Shown here one piece after another: positions 1-8,700 of a stretch of 64,000 bases of DNA. Under the pieces are notes generated by a model. It made no database searches. It saw only the letters and a list, made by a program, of their open reading frames with translations, and was not told where the DNA came from. Position numbers and translations under genes: made by a program. Source of the DNA: Bacillota bacterium (GTDB lineage: Bacteria; Bacillota; Clostridia; Lachnospirales; Lachnospiraceae); the NCBI GenBank assembly GCA_023390555.1, contig JAEWCQ010000003.1:73391-137390 (forward strand), given 5' to 3'. How positions within the stretch are numbered: position 1 is the stretch's first letter; every line of letters starts with the position of its first letter.

Positions 1-2
1 CC

Positions 3-398
3 GGACAGAATCGGGAGCATGCGCGTATCTGGCTCAGAAAGATCAACGAAGGGACGCTTCCCAGTACGTCCACGAATCTCCTGCAGGCCTCCGAGGAGGA
101 AAACAATATTGCGGGAAATGAATATCAGGATTATGCCAAGATAGCAAGAGAAGAAGGCTACGATGATATTGCCGCTCTGTTTGCAGGTGTTGCAAACATC
201 AATTACTACCATGCGTCACTGTTTCAGCAGCAATATAATAACATTATTACCAACCAGGTTTTCTGCAAGCCTGAGGAAACTCTATGGATCTGTATGAAAT
301 GCGGAAATATCATGTCAAGGGTCTGCGCGCCGGAAGTTTGCCCAGTCTGCGGCTTCCCGCAGGGCTATTACCGGGTTCTCAGCAACTGCATTTACTAA
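3..398 (+). CDS. Rubrerythrin family protein, C-terminal part (5' end outside window)
   Basis: The open frame runs into the window from the left and stops at 396-398. It encodes about 131 residues. The first part holds a rubrerythrin-type helix (EYQDYAKIAREEGYDDIAALF). The end holds a rubredoxin-like iron site made of CMKC and CPVCG, the usual order in rubrerythrins. These proteins reduce peroxide in the cytoplasm of anaerobes using NAD(P)H through rubredoxin partners. The N-terminal half of the diiron domain is not visible, so peroxidase ligands cannot all be checked. A hairpin terminator follows directly after the stop. Confidence 0.85.
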   Translation, partial: GQNREHARIWLRKINEGTLPSTSTNLLQASEEENNIAGNEYQDYAKIAREEGYDDIAALFAGVANINYYHASLFQQQYNNIITNQVFCKPEETLWICMKCGNIMSRVCAPEVCPVCGFPQGYYRVLSNCIY

Positions 399-413
399 AT
401 GGAACACCGTAAA

Positions 414-457
414 AAAGCTGGATGATCTCTTCGTTCCCGAAAAAATAATCCAGCTTT
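414..457. terminator. Bidirectional hairpin terminator
   Basis: Arms AAAGCTGGAT (414-423) and ATCCAGCTTT (448-457) pair around a 24-nt loop. The plus strand is followed by TTCTTCTG. The minus strand reads GCTTTTTTACG, a good U-tract. It sits between the convergent rubrerythrin and Nudix genes and could serve both. Confidence 0.75.
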
Positions 458-471
458 CTTCTGCTGCAATT

Positions 472-1035
472 TTATTCTATGTCCTGCACCCTTGTGTGAT
501 CTTTTTCTAATCGCGCACTGTTGCGCTCTTTCATCGCAAAAATCTTATCCAGAAAAAAATAGGGAATCATTTCTCCACGCTCTGCCATGCCAAGCACTTC
601 TTCCTGATTCACCCATTTTACCGCCTGCACCTCTTCCTCCTGTAAGCTAAGCGTGCTCAGATCCACGTCCTGCGTGATCAGATAATAATCATCAAATCCA
701 TGATCAAAATGAATGGTAAAATAAGGTCTGACTCCGGTAAGACGAATCTTAAGTCCCAGTTCTTCTTCCGTTTCACGCTCAGCTGCCGTCTGGCTGCTGT
801 CACCTGAGACAGCGGAACCTCCTACCGTCAGATCCCACATACCGGACCAGCCTTTTTTCCATGGCTGGCGTTTCTGTACCAGAAGTTCATTTTTGCTGTT
901 GAATATGCACACATGAATTACCAGGTGGTATTCTCCCGGCTTTAAGGGATCTCCGCGTCTGTGTTTTTTTCCCGTTAAAGCTCTGTCACTATCATATAAG
1001 TCCCACATTTCATCTTCATTTTCGCCTTTGTGCAT
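472..1035 (-). CDS. Nudix hydrolase
   Basis: This 187-residue protein has a Nudix box at about residues 72-95: a Gly-x5-Asp-x7-RETEEELG pattern. The usual Glu at the first acidic position is Asp here. The WDLYD start and the HVCIFNSKNELLVQKR strand are typical of the YfcD/Idi-like Nudix group, which hydrolyse nucleoside diphosphate-linked substrates. The exact substrate cannot be told. The N-terminal Met gives a weak ribosome site, and Met10 is a possible alternative start. The gene ends against a shared terminator and may be the last gene of a minus-strand run. Confidence 0.85.
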   Translation of the reverse strand: MHKGENEDEMWDLYDSDRALTGKKHRRGDPLKPGEYHLVIHVCIFNSKNELLVQKRQPWKKGWSGMWDLTVGGSAVSGDSSQTAAERETEEELGLKIRLTGVRPYFTIHFDHGFDDYYLITQDVDLSTLSLQEEEVQAVKWVNQEEVLGMAERGEMIPYFFLDKIFAMKERNSARLEKDHTRVQDIE

Positions 1036-1104
1036 GCTTATTCCCGCTTTCCTGATCTTATATCACGTTATTTCGTAGTCTTTACCGGATGCTGTCCAAT
1101 CATT

Positions 1105-1416
1105 CTATTGAACCATAGATAAAATGGACTGTTTTGACTGCACTCCTATCACACTCTGTACTATTTTTCCCTCTTTCATTACGACAAGTGTCGGAATGCT
1201 CATAATACGGAACTCCTTGGCAAGCTCCGGTTCTTCTTCTATATTGATCTTGCCGATTTTCGCCATGTTCCCGGTCTCACCTGCCACCTGATCCACAATT
1301 GGACTCACCATTTTACAGGGACCGCACCACGATGCCCAAAAATCCAATAACACCGGCTTATCGGACTGAATCACTTCCTGTTCAAAATTATCCTTCGTTA
1401 TCTTTAATACGCTCAT
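1105..1416 (-). CDS. trxA: Thioredoxin
   Basis: The protein is 103 residues long, the normal thioredoxin length. It has the active site WCGPCK at about residues 28-33 and the cis-Pro motif SIPTL near residue 72. It reduces protein disulfides in the cytoplasm with thioredoxin reductase. I chose the Met at 1416 because AAAGGAG lies 7 nt before it; an in-frame upstream Met at 1434 has no such site. A TATAAT-like box on the minus strand at 1467-1472 could be its own -10, but no good -35 is visible. Confidence 0.93.
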   Translation of the reverse strand: MSVLKITKDNFEQEVIQSDKPVLLDFWASWCGPCKMVSPIVDQVAGETGNMAKIGKINIEEEPELAKEFRIMSIPTLVVMKEGKIVQSVIGVQSKQSILSMVQ

Positions 1417-1534
1417 GCCGTATTCTCCTTTCAAAATAGAATATTGAATGATGAACCTCTACCTTCATTATACTATTTTTTATCCGTTTATCTGTGACAA
1501 CGTCACGCACATATTTCGATATGAAGGCTGCAGA

Positions 1535-2368
1535 TTATTCCACAATCCAGGAAAAAATGTAATGCAGCGAATCCGGTGCCGGAAGTTCCGGTGTCGAAAG
1601 TTTTTCAAACCTTCCCGAGAGATCTCTCTCCATTGCCGCCAAATGAAAATGGCAGGCAGCAATTCCAATATCCACTCTCTGTATGTCAAACTTCTCCTCT
1701 GACAGTGTCTTTGCCTCATAAAAATGATAGCAGTTTTCACCCTGTACAATCTGCCATGGCTGTTTATTGACTGCAGACGGAGCCAGTCGCAGCATTTCAA
1801 GCGGAAAGGCATAGGCACCTGCATCCGCCTCTGTCAATGGATGAGAAAAATCTCCCTTGTAGAAAATCTCTTTCCAGCTTTTTCGCTGATCTGACTTTGC
1901 GGCCCATCTCACAACGGAATCCCGGAGTCTCTTTTTCCCAAACGGATGTCCGATTGGCGAGATTGCAGGAAACAGTTCCTTATCTTGAAAGCCCATAGCT
2001 GACGCAAACTGGCTGCGCTGAAATGTTCCGCCAAGCCAGCATGTACCCAGTCCGAGCGATGCCGCATACAGAATCAGCTTTTCAAAAGAATAGCCCACTG
2101 CTTCCAGGGCAAATTCTTCGTCTGCTGCCGCTACACCGATAAAATTCCGTGCTCCTTTTATCGTTCCATATGTGCCGAGTTTCTCTCCATTGGATGCTTC
2201 CCCTGTTTCCAGAAAACAAAAAGAAATATCTGCTCCAAAGGGATTTGAGAGTGCATGGATATAGGCATCGATTTTCGCCTTTTCCTCAGCCGTAATCCCC
2301 TGTTCCTCATAGGTTCGTATGCTGCTGCGTGCCTTTACGGTCTCTTCTACCGAGAAATCCAGTTTCAT
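1535..2368 (-). CDS. Nitroreductase family protein (TM1586-like)
   Basis: The 277-residue protein starts at 2368 after TAAGGAGGATG. Its two repeated halves match the FMN-binding nitroreductase fold of the TM1586 type: an ARSSIRTY motif near the N-terminus, GLGTCWLGG near residue 125, and an APSAVNKQPW motif near residue 200. Such proteins bind FMN and reduce nitro or quinone compounds with NAD(P)H; the true substrate is unknown. Its start lies 13 nt after the dioxygenase stop, so the two are probably cotranscribed. Confidence 0.85.
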   Translation of the reverse strand: MKLDFSVEETVKARSSIRTYEEQGITAEEKAKIDAYIHALSNPFGADISFCFLETGEASNGEKLGTYGTIKGARNFIGVAAADEEFALEAVGYSFEKLILYAASLGLGTCWLGGTFQRSQFASAMGFQDKELFPAISPIGHPFGKKRLRDSVVRWAAKSDQRKSWKEIFYKGDFSHPLTEADAGAYAFPLEMLRLAPSAVNKQPWQIVQGENCYHFYEAKTLSEEKFDIQRVDIGIAACHFHLAAMERDLSGRFEKLSTPELPAPDSLHYIFSWIVE

Positions 2369-2381
2369 GGTCACATCCTCC

Positions 2382-3146
2382 TTAAAATTCGAATCCAAGA
2401 TAGGTAAGCGTTCCAAAAGCATAACTACGATGCAGCAATTTCGGACGCTTCTCCTGTCCTGCTCCCATCGCGATAAACAGCGGCACAATGTGTTCCTCCC
2501 GCGGTACTGCCATTTTCACATTCGGTGCGAGATTCTGATAGTCAAATAAGTCATCCAGCAGATTACCTTCCACCTTCTCAATCAGCCAGTCATCAAATGC
2601 AACGGCCCAGTCCTTCGGTTTGGATGCATACATGTCCAGCGTGCGCAGATTATGAACCGTAGAACCGCTTCCTATCACCAGGATATCCTCGCCGCCAAGT
2701 GACTGCAGTGCCTTACCGATCTCATACTGCTCCTGCATCGGCCGAAACGGATTCACGGATATCTGAACCACCGGTATAGCCGCCTCCGGATACATGATAG
2801 AAAGCAGCGTCCATGCACCGTGATCGATCCCGCGTGTACCGTCAATACGGCTCGCAATTCCCTGCTTCTCCAGAAGTGTCTTGACCTTTTCCGCAAGTTC
2901 CGGTGAACCTTTTGCCGGATATTTCATCTGATACAGTTCCGCCGGGAATCCATAAAAGTCATAAATCATCTCATACGTTCCGTCAATCGAAGAGATTGCA
3001 GGGATTTCGCTTTCCCAATGTGCGGTAAAAATAACGATTGCTTTTGGCTTCACGTTGTTTCCGAGATCCTTCAACAGCTCCGTAAATTCATTTTTCTCTA
3101 ATACGATATCTGGTGCTCCGTGGCACAAAAACATCGGTTTTACCAT
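2382..3146 (-). CDS. ygiD: Class III extradiol dioxygenase, YgiD / 4,5-DOPA dioxygenase-like
   Basis: The 254-residue protein follows the YgiD family from end to end. The conserved histidines are all present: LCHGAP near the start, FTAHWE, IDHGAW, GSGSTVHNLRTL and REEHIVPL near the end. In family members these bind iron or zinc and serve catalysis, which opens catechol rings using O2. The start at 3146 is preferred over 3155 because AAAGGA lies 8 nt upstream. An O2-using enzyme is odd in what looks like an anaerobe, so the native reaction may differ. It sits between DUF1569 and nitroreductase genes. Confidence 0.85.
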   Translation of the reverse strand: MVKPMFLCHGAPDIVLEKNEFTELLKDLGNNVKPKAIVIFTAHWESEIPAISSIDGTYEMIYDFYGFPAELYQMKYPAKGSPELAEKVKTLLEKQGIASRIDGTRGIDHGAWTLLSIMYPEAAIPVVQISVNPFRPMQEQYEIGKALQSLGGEDILVIGSGSTVHNLRTLDMYASKPKDWAVAFDDWLIEKVEGNLLDDLFDYQNLAPNVKMAVPREEHIVPLFIAMGAGQEKRPKLLHRSYAFGTLTYLGFEF

Positions 3147-3177
3147 AGTTTTCATCCTTTCTTCGCGTACACTGTCC

Positions 3178-3675
3178 CTACAGTTCGGACAGATGGTCCG
3201 CTATATGTATTGCAAAATACCTGTCATAGGCTCCTTTGGATAATTTTCCGAATAAAAGGTGCGGTTTTAAGTCTGCATCATACTGTGTGAATCTGTCAAT
3301 CGCATCCATAAGCTCCTGTATCCCATCCTGAAAAGTGCCGACGTCATCGATTGCCGGCGATCCAGGTACATCCGCTGCCAGATCGTGGTTCATATAACCC
3401 TGCTTTAAAAACCTGCGAATCACAGGTCTTCCCACCACGTAACGGATAAGGGCAGGCTTTAACGAAGGATATCCCGTCATGGAATATTCAATCGTCTTTG
3501 CACAGTGTACCAGCATCTGATAAGGACTGAAACCGACGCTCCCTTTCTCTTTTTTTATTTCCGGCATCTCCCATAATGCCAATATCTGCTGCTTTGCTTC
3601 ATCCAAAGATGACAGTCTGATATTCAAAATAATTTCCTCCAGTTTTTTATTGGCTCTTTCAGCCGATACATGCAT
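3178..3675 (-). CDS. DUF1569 / DinB-fold protein
   Basis: This 165-residue protein resembles the DUF1569 family of the DinB four-helix fold. Typical signs are FSPYQMLVHCAKTIEYSMTGYP at about residues 50-70 and an HIADH pair near the end, which with the earlier His could bind a metal. The function of the family is not established; relatives are thiol-dependent or stress-linked enzymes. Its stop is 31 nt before the dioxygenase start, so it probably heads a three-gene operon with the dioxygenase and nitroreductase. No strong ribosome site is seen before the chosen start. Confidence 0.7.
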   Translation of the reverse strand: MHVSAERANKKLEEIILNIRLSSLDEAKQQILALWEMPEIKKEKGSVGFSPYQMLVHCAKTIEYSMTGYPSLKPALIRYVVGRPVIRRFLKQGYMNHDLAADVPGSPAIDDVGTFQDGIQELMDAIDRFTQYDADLKPHLLFGKLSKGAYDRYFAIHIADHLSEL

Positions 3676-3807
3676 TATAACACATCACTCCCGTTATATA
3701 TCTGAATTTTTTGAAAATTTTAAAAATGTTCAGACTGCCTGTCCAGTCAGGCGCAGGCTCCTGCCGGAGCCTTTTTCTTCCGTGCGGATTCGTACCGATT
3801 CTGCCAT

Positions 3808-5553
3808 TTATCTATTAAAATATTTATTCATTATTTTTTCCGAAGTTCTGGTTGCAAGCGCCTGCGTCGTAAGTGTCGGATTCGGTCCTCCCAAGGCATT
3901 GTAAAGCACACTGTTATCCGCAATAAACAGCCGCTTTACCTGCATTGCTTCACAGTCGGTATCCGTGACGAATCCCATCCGCATGGTACACTGAATATGT
4001 ATGAATATATTTGCCGGCCAGTTCAGACGCAATACGCTCTTTGCACCTGCATTTCTTAAAATGTCGGCTGCAATTTCCGCAAGTTTATCCCGCTTTGCCC
4101 GATCTCTTTCATTCGGCTGGTATACAATTATCGGAATAAATCCGTTTTCATCCTTGATTTCATAATCCAGGGTAACCCTGTTTTCCTGATTCACTTCATC
4201 ATCGGTAAAAATCAAAAGACTTAAGGTTCTTCTGTAATCCACCATGAATTCCTTGAGTTTCCCTCCGATGACTGCACCTTCCATATCCCAGGGTGCACCC
4301 GGATTTAACTTGTTCTGGTCGTAAAATCCTTTTTCACTCGATCCATAGAACATGGAGGTATAGATGCCGGGACTATAGCCCATCGTCTGCATGACACCAA
4401 GTCCAGGGTAGTCAAATCTGGCGGCAGCATTCTGACCGGTAAACGGTGTGATATCCGGTTTCTCAATTGCATCCATGATGGCCGATTCATCAAAGATTCC
4501 TGTCACACTGTCCATCCAGTGGTTAATCAGTCCTCTTCCGACCCACGGATTATCCGGGAGTTGGGAATTCAACCAAAGACGCGGTGTTTCAATCGATCCG
4601 CCTGCCATTACAATGACATTCGCTTTTAATTCAAATCTTTCTCCGCTCCAGGTGTTTCGGTATACCACACCGACCGCATGCAGCCCCTGTTCGCCGTCTG
4701 TTTCGGTCAGTATTTTGATTACAAAGGAATTCGGCCGCACTTCCACATTTCCTGTCTCGAGTGCAAGCGGAATATAGCTTGCAAATGTAGACCGTTTGGC
4801 TACCGTCTGTACCTTGGGACCTATATGGCACCCATTGATACAGCTTCCACGGAACGTACAGCCATATTCACCATCTGTCTCTTTATTATAATCCGGTATC
4901 TGTGCCGCTTCGCCCCGAAGCAGTATCGCATTTGGCTGCAGACGGTAACCGGGCTCTGTCACATCTTTTCCTTCTAACTGGTTCCAATTCGATTTTTTGG
5001 CTCCGTAAAAAAACAGATCCTCTTTTGCAACCGGCCTGGCATTTATCACGGGAAGGGTTGCTTCCACTTTTTCATAATACGGAACCAGCTCATCGTAGGA
5101 GATCGGCCAGACATTATCCACCGAAGATGGGTATGCACGCGGACAGTTTGCCGTGTAAAGCAGGGTACCGCCACCGACTCCCGAACTCTGCCATGCATAT
5201 CCACCCATTTCCACATTCCGCACCCATGGTTTATGATTTCTGTCTGCAGGTCCCCATCGGAATTTACCGCTTACTGTGTCATTCATATCATTTTCCAGAT
5301 CCGTAAAGCTTTCATTGAGTAACCTGATATTCAAATCCTCCAGGCTGGAACTGGACTGCTCTCCCTGCTCCGCATTCGGTTTCGGCCATTTTCGATTCCC
5401 GTACCAAGGTCCTGCCTCCAATACCAGAACTTTGAGCCCCTTTTCTCCCAGTTCCTTCGCGGCGACTGCGCCTCCCCCGCCTGCTCCGATTATAATTACA
5501 TCCGCATCACTACTCACATTTGCCTCCATCAATTTCATGTCTGTATGGGTCAT
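3808..5553 (-). CDS. GMC family FAD-dependent oxidoreductase
   Basis: The protein is 581 residues, the normal size for bacterial GMC dehydrogenases. The FAD-binding GAGGGG motif is at residues 23-28, followed by the LEAGP strand end. The C-terminal active pair appears as His519 (before IQCTMRMG) and Asn558 (in GGPNP). Members oxidise alcohol groups of sugars or alcohols. No signal peptide or Tat motif is visible, so a cytoplasmic place is likely. The upstream gene, 6 nt away, resembles the small subunit of gluconate 2-dehydrogenase-type enzymes, suggesting a two-subunit complex. Substrate and electron acceptor are unknown. Confidence 0.88.
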   Translation of the reverse strand: MTHTDMKLMEANVSSDADVIIIGAGGGGAVAAKELGEKGLKVLVLEAGPWYGNRKWPKPNAEQGEQSSSSLEDLNIRLLNESFTDLENDMNDTVSGKFRWGPADRNHKPWVRNVEMGGYAWQSSGVGGGTLLYTANCPRAYPSSVDNVWPISYDELVPYYEKVEATLPVINARPVAKEDLFFYGAKKSNWNQLEGKDVTEPGYRLQPNAILLRGEAAQIPDYNKETDGEYGCTFRGSCINGCHIGPKVQTVAKRSTFASYIPLALETGNVEVRPNSFVIKILTETDGEQGLHAVGVVYRNTWSGERFELKANVIVMAGGSIETPRLWLNSQLPDNPWVGRGLINHWMDSVTGIFDESAIMDAIEKPDITPFTGQNAAARFDYPGLGVMQTMGYSPGIYTSMFYGSSEKGFYDQNKLNPGAPWDMEGAVIGGKLKEFMVDYRRTLSLLIFTDDEVNQENRVTLDYEIKDENGFIPIIVYQPNERDRAKRDKLAEIAADILRNAGAKSVLRLNWPANIFIHIQCTMRMGFVTDTDCEAMQVKRLFIADNSVLYNALGGPNPTLTTQALATRTSEKIMNKYFNR

Positions 5554-5559
5554 TTGTTT

Positions 5560-6123
5560 TTACCTGACAGGTCCCGGATAATCCACCTGTCGCCAACTGT
5601 TTGGCTGAAATTCCAGAATTCTCTGATTCGGCTCATCGAGACGTGTGGATCCATAACCATACCATTCCGAATAATATCCCATCATCGTAAATCGGATCAG
5701 GGAGTCAATCATATATTTATCTGAGATCATCGGATCTCCAAGCGAAAGTATTTCCTGCTTTTTGATTCTTTTTATCACAGACAGGCGATCTCCCGGTGCA
5801 AGAGCGGAGAACGTCACACCTTGCGTAGTATCGATGGAAACCTCATTTCCTCCCTGGTATACCAGTTCTTTCGCCGCCGCATCCAATGCCTCTCCAGTTG
5901 CTATTAAAAGGGCGTTTCCTCCCAGCTCATACAGCGTTAGAATTACATATTCGTAAGTAAGAGCATCTATCGCACCATAATACTGTACTTCTCCATATTG
6001 CGCCGCCAGTCTTGGTGTCCAGGGGATAACAGCCTCTACAAAGGCTTTATAAGTATTCAAAATCTGCCGCATGGAATATTCCCCATGTTGTTTTTCTTCC
6101 AGTGACCTTAATGTATCGTACAT
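5560..6123 (-). CDS. Gluconate 2-dehydrogenase subunit 3-like protein (GMC partner)
   Basis: This 187-residue protein lies directly upstream of the GMC gene in the same direction. Its end (MMGYYSEWYGYG, then SWRQVDYPGP) matches the tail typical of the gluconate 2-dehydrogenase subunit 3 family, where it reads like GYY-YGGN-GW-GYPG. Those subunits usually carry a Tat signal and assist folding or electron transfer of the flavin subunit. Here the N-terminus is hydrophilic and has no signal. I infer a cytoplasmic two-subunit dehydrogenase. The family match rests mainly on the C-terminal third. Confidence 0.65.
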   Translation of the reverse strand: MYDTLRSLEEKQHGEYSMRQILNTYKAFVEAVIPWTPRLAAQYGEVQYYGAIDALTYEYVILTLYELGGNALLIATGEALDAAAKELVYQGGNEVSIDTTQGVTFSALAPGDRLSVIKRIKKQEILSLGDPMISDKYMIDSLIRFTMMGYYSEWYGYGSTRLDEPNQRILEFQPNSWRQVDYPGPVR

Positions 6124-6275
6124 CTGCTACCACCATAATTTATTATTCTATGTTTATGACGCAGTCAGCCGGATATTACATTTTTTTGGGATTATCGAAG
6201 GAGATATGGGAACATATCAGAAATGTACTCATACAATGAGATAGATGAATTGTTTCTTTGACAGGAGGTATCTCT

Positions 6276-7268
6276 ATGTGTACTGCGATAACACTGCAAA
6301 CCCTGCAGGGAGAAACTTTTTTGGGCAGAACAATGGATTTCTCTTATGAGATACAACCGCATGTTTATATTGTACCGAACAATTATATGTGGACGAATCC
6401 TTTAAACAACCAGACCATGCGTGACACCTATCGCTTCATTGCCATGGGGCAGCAGCTTGACGGACAACTCGGCTTTTTCGATGGTGTAAATGAGCAGGGA
6501 TTTGCAGCTGCAGCTCTGTATTTTGCAGGTTATGCGCAATACGACAGACGCCCTGCTTTTCCGGGTGCAGAACAGATTGCCTCTTATGATTTTCTTCATT
6601 ATATTCTTGGGAAATGCGCGACCATGGAGGACCTTAGAAAGCTGCTTGACCGGACTTATATCATAGGAATGGCAGATCCCGTCACGCAAACGGTCGCTCC
6701 GCTGCACTGGATCGTCATGGATAAAAGCAAGCGGTGCATGGTCGTAGAACAGACAGAACGAGGTCTGGAACTGTTTTATAATACAATTGGAGTTATGGCG
6801 AACAGTCCCGGCTTTCAATGGCAGCTGACAAACCTTCGGAATTACATGGAGACCTCTCCGACACAGACTGCGGAATCCTACTGGGGAACCACACTTCTGA
6901 CTCCTTTCGGGCAGGCGGGGGGAACCGCCCCTCTTCCGGGCGGATTCACTTCACCCGACCGTTTCGTCCGAACCGCATATCTGAAAACACATATTCCGAC
7001 ACCGAAAGACAGCGCAGAAGGAATCGTTTCCTGTTTTCGTATTATGGAATCCGTTTCCATTCCAAAAGGTGCCGTGACAACTGTCTCCAATACCTATGAC
7101 TACACGAAATATACCGCCTTTATCAATACGGATAAACAACAGTATTTCTTTCGGCCGTACGAGGACCTGCAGACCTATACGACCAGCCTCTCTCTGGATA
7201 CCGGAGCTTCCGAACAGCTTACGGATCTTGGCAGCATCCAAAATCCTGCCAATTTTGTCAAAATATAA
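6276..7268 (+). CDS. Choloylglycine hydrolase family enzyme, penicillin V acylase-like by residue 82
   Basis: The 330-residue Ntn-hydrolase starts with Met-Cys after AGGAGG, so removing Met exposes the Cys2 nucleophile. Other family active-site residues are present: Arg18 and Asp21 (GRTMDF), Asn176 (MANSP) and Arg229 (SPDRFVR). Position 82 is Tyr in LYFAGY. Bile salt hydrolases of Gram-positive bacteria normally have Asn there and penicillin V acylases have Tyr. It therefore cleaves a linear amide bond, but calling it a bile salt hydrolase would be unsafe. No signal peptide is seen. It is divergent from the GMC pair. Confidence 0.88.
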   Translation: MCTAITLQTLQGETFLGRTMDFSYEIQPHVYIVPNNYMWTNPLNNQTMRDTYRFIAMGQQLDGQLGFFDGVNEQGFAAAALYFAGYAQYDRRPAFPGAEQIASYDFLHYILGKCATMEDLRKLLDRTYIIGMADPVTQTVAPLHWIVMDKSKRCMVVEQTERGLELFYNTIGVMANSPGFQWQLTNLRNYMETSPTQTAESYWGTTLLTPFGQAGGTAPLPGGFTSPDRFVRTAYLKTHIPTPKDSAEGIVSCFRIMESVSIPKGAVTTVSNTYDYTKYTAFINTDKQQYFFRPYEDLQTYTTSLSLDTGASEQLTDLGSIQNPANFVKI

Positions 7269-7335
7269 TGCACCCGCCTGCTAACGCTGTTCCTCTTATC
7301 TGTATTGGCATCCCTGAGCCAGTTCTGCATCCGAA

Positions 7336-8700
7336 TCATAAAAAGTGCTTTAATAGTTTCCTCTTTTTTTCATCATAAGGCGCATATCGCAATGGAATGT
7401 CAACACAGGTGAGGTTTTTGACCACACCTTTCTTATGAGAGAACGTATCAAAGCTGTATTTGCCGTGATATCCGCCCATGCCGCTGTAACCGACTCCTCC
7501 GAACGGCAGATGGTGATTGGCAATATGCAAAAAGACATCATTTACACAGCCGCCTCCATAGGATATTTCAGAAATAAGCCGATCGGCAGTCTTCTTCTCT
7601 CCCGTAAAAATATAGCACGCCAGCGGCTTTGGTCTATCTTTGATCAGTCGAATCATTTCCTCCAGGCTGCGGTAGCTTATGACAGGAAGAATCGGTCCGA
7701 AAATCTCTTCCTCCATGATTTCATGGTCAAATTCGGCCTCTGGGAGAATCGTCGGTGCAATTTTCCTCTTCTGCGGATTCCGCTTTCCTCCAAGGACCGT
7801 CTTCTCCCGATCGATCAGACCGCACAGTCTGTCATAATGGTGCACGCTGATGATATTCGGATAATCGTCCCGTTCCTGTGCATCTGCATAACGTTTTTCG
7901 ATTTCCTCCTGCAGATATTGAACAAAGCGCTGTTTTACGCTTTCTTTCACGATAACATAGTCGATGGAAATACAGGTCTGCCCAGCATTGAGAAATTTTC
8001 CCCAGACAATCCGCTTTGCGGCCATCCGAAGATCTGCGGATTCGGTAACGATACAGGGACTTTTCCCTCCCAGTTCGAGCGAAACCGGCGTCAGATGTTC
8101 ACTTGCAGCCTTCATGATGATTTTTCCCACACCCGGACTTCCGGTGAAAAAGATGTAATCATAGTTCTGTTCGAGAACCTCGTCATATGCTGCCTCAGCA
8201 TCTACACAGCAGATATATTTTGCCGGGAACGTGTTATTTATAATGCTGCGAATGACGTTTGCCGTATGAATGCTGCTTTTGGAGCATTTTAGAACCGCAC
8301 AGTTTCCGGCGGCAATCGCACCGACCAGCGGGGCCATGGAAAGATTAAACGGATAGTTCCAAGGTGCGAGAATCAGAACCACACCGTATGGTTCCGAATA
8401 GAGATAGTTTTTCGCCGGGAAGGTTGCCATCGTCCCCGCCACCCGCTTCGGTCTGCTCCACCGATCCAGTTTTCTCAGGGCTTCCTTTATCTCTGCATAC
8501 ACCATCCCGATTTCTGCCATGTAGGTCTCGGCATTTGACTTCCCAAGATCCTGATAAATGGCCTGACAGATTTCATCCTCGCTCTGCCGTATCGCAGAAA
8601 GCATCCTCTTTAGCATCGCCTTTCGAAACGCAATGCTCTTTGTCTGATTGCTGTTGAAAAATTCCTTTTGCCTTACGACAATTTTCCGTATTTCCGTCAT
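7336..8700 (-). CDS. Aldehyde dehydrogenase (class 3 / fatty aldehyde type)
   Basis: The 454-residue protein is full length for the short class 3 ALDH group. Motifs in order are APWNYPFN (about 111-118), FTGSPGVG (NAD site), ELGGKSPC with the general base Glu, and GQTC with the catalytic Cys near residue 243. It oxidises aldehydes to acids with NAD(P)+. The start at 8700 has a good GGAGG. Its first 128 nt overlap the end of the upstream gntR gene in another frame. It is the last gene of the lrgAB operon. Confidence 0.92.
   Translation of the reverse strand: MTEIRKIVVRQKEFFNSNQTKSIAFRKAMLKRMLSAIRQSEDEICQAIYQDLGKSNAETYMAEIGMVYAEIKEALRKLDRWSRPKRVAGTMATFPAKNYLYSEPYGVVLILAPWNYPFNLSMAPLVGAIAAGNCAVLKCSKSSIHTANVIRSIINNTFPAKYICCVDAEAAYDEVLEQNYDYIFFTGSPGVGKIIMKAASEHLTPVSLELGGKSPCIVTESADLRMAAKRIVWGKFLNAGQTCISIDYVIVKESVKQRFVQYLQEEIEKRYADAQERDDYPNIISVHHYDRLCGLIDREKTVLGGKRNPQKRKIAPTILPEAEFDHEIMEEEIFGPILPVISYRSLEEMIRLIKDRPKPLACYIFTGEKKTADRLISEISYGGGCVNDVFLHIANHHLPFGGVGYSGMGGYHGKYSFDTFSHKKGVVKNLTCVDIPLRYAPYDEKKRKLLKHFL

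Noticed and set aside
3755..3777. Hairpin AGGCTCC-TGCC-GGAGCCT followed by TTTTT on the plus strand
   Set aside because: It would be a good plus-strand terminator, but no plus-strand gene precedes it. On the minus strand it lies after the GMC gene but has no T-tract, so I did not list it as a terminator.
6276..7268. Naming the choloylglycine-family enzyme a bile salt hydrolase (bsh)
   Set aside because: Tyr at position 82 does not fit the Gram-positive bile salt hydrolase pattern.
7435..8292. A 285-codon open frame on the plus strand
   Set aside because: It lies fully antisense to the well-supported aldehyde dehydrogenase gene, has no ribosome site and no recognisable motif.
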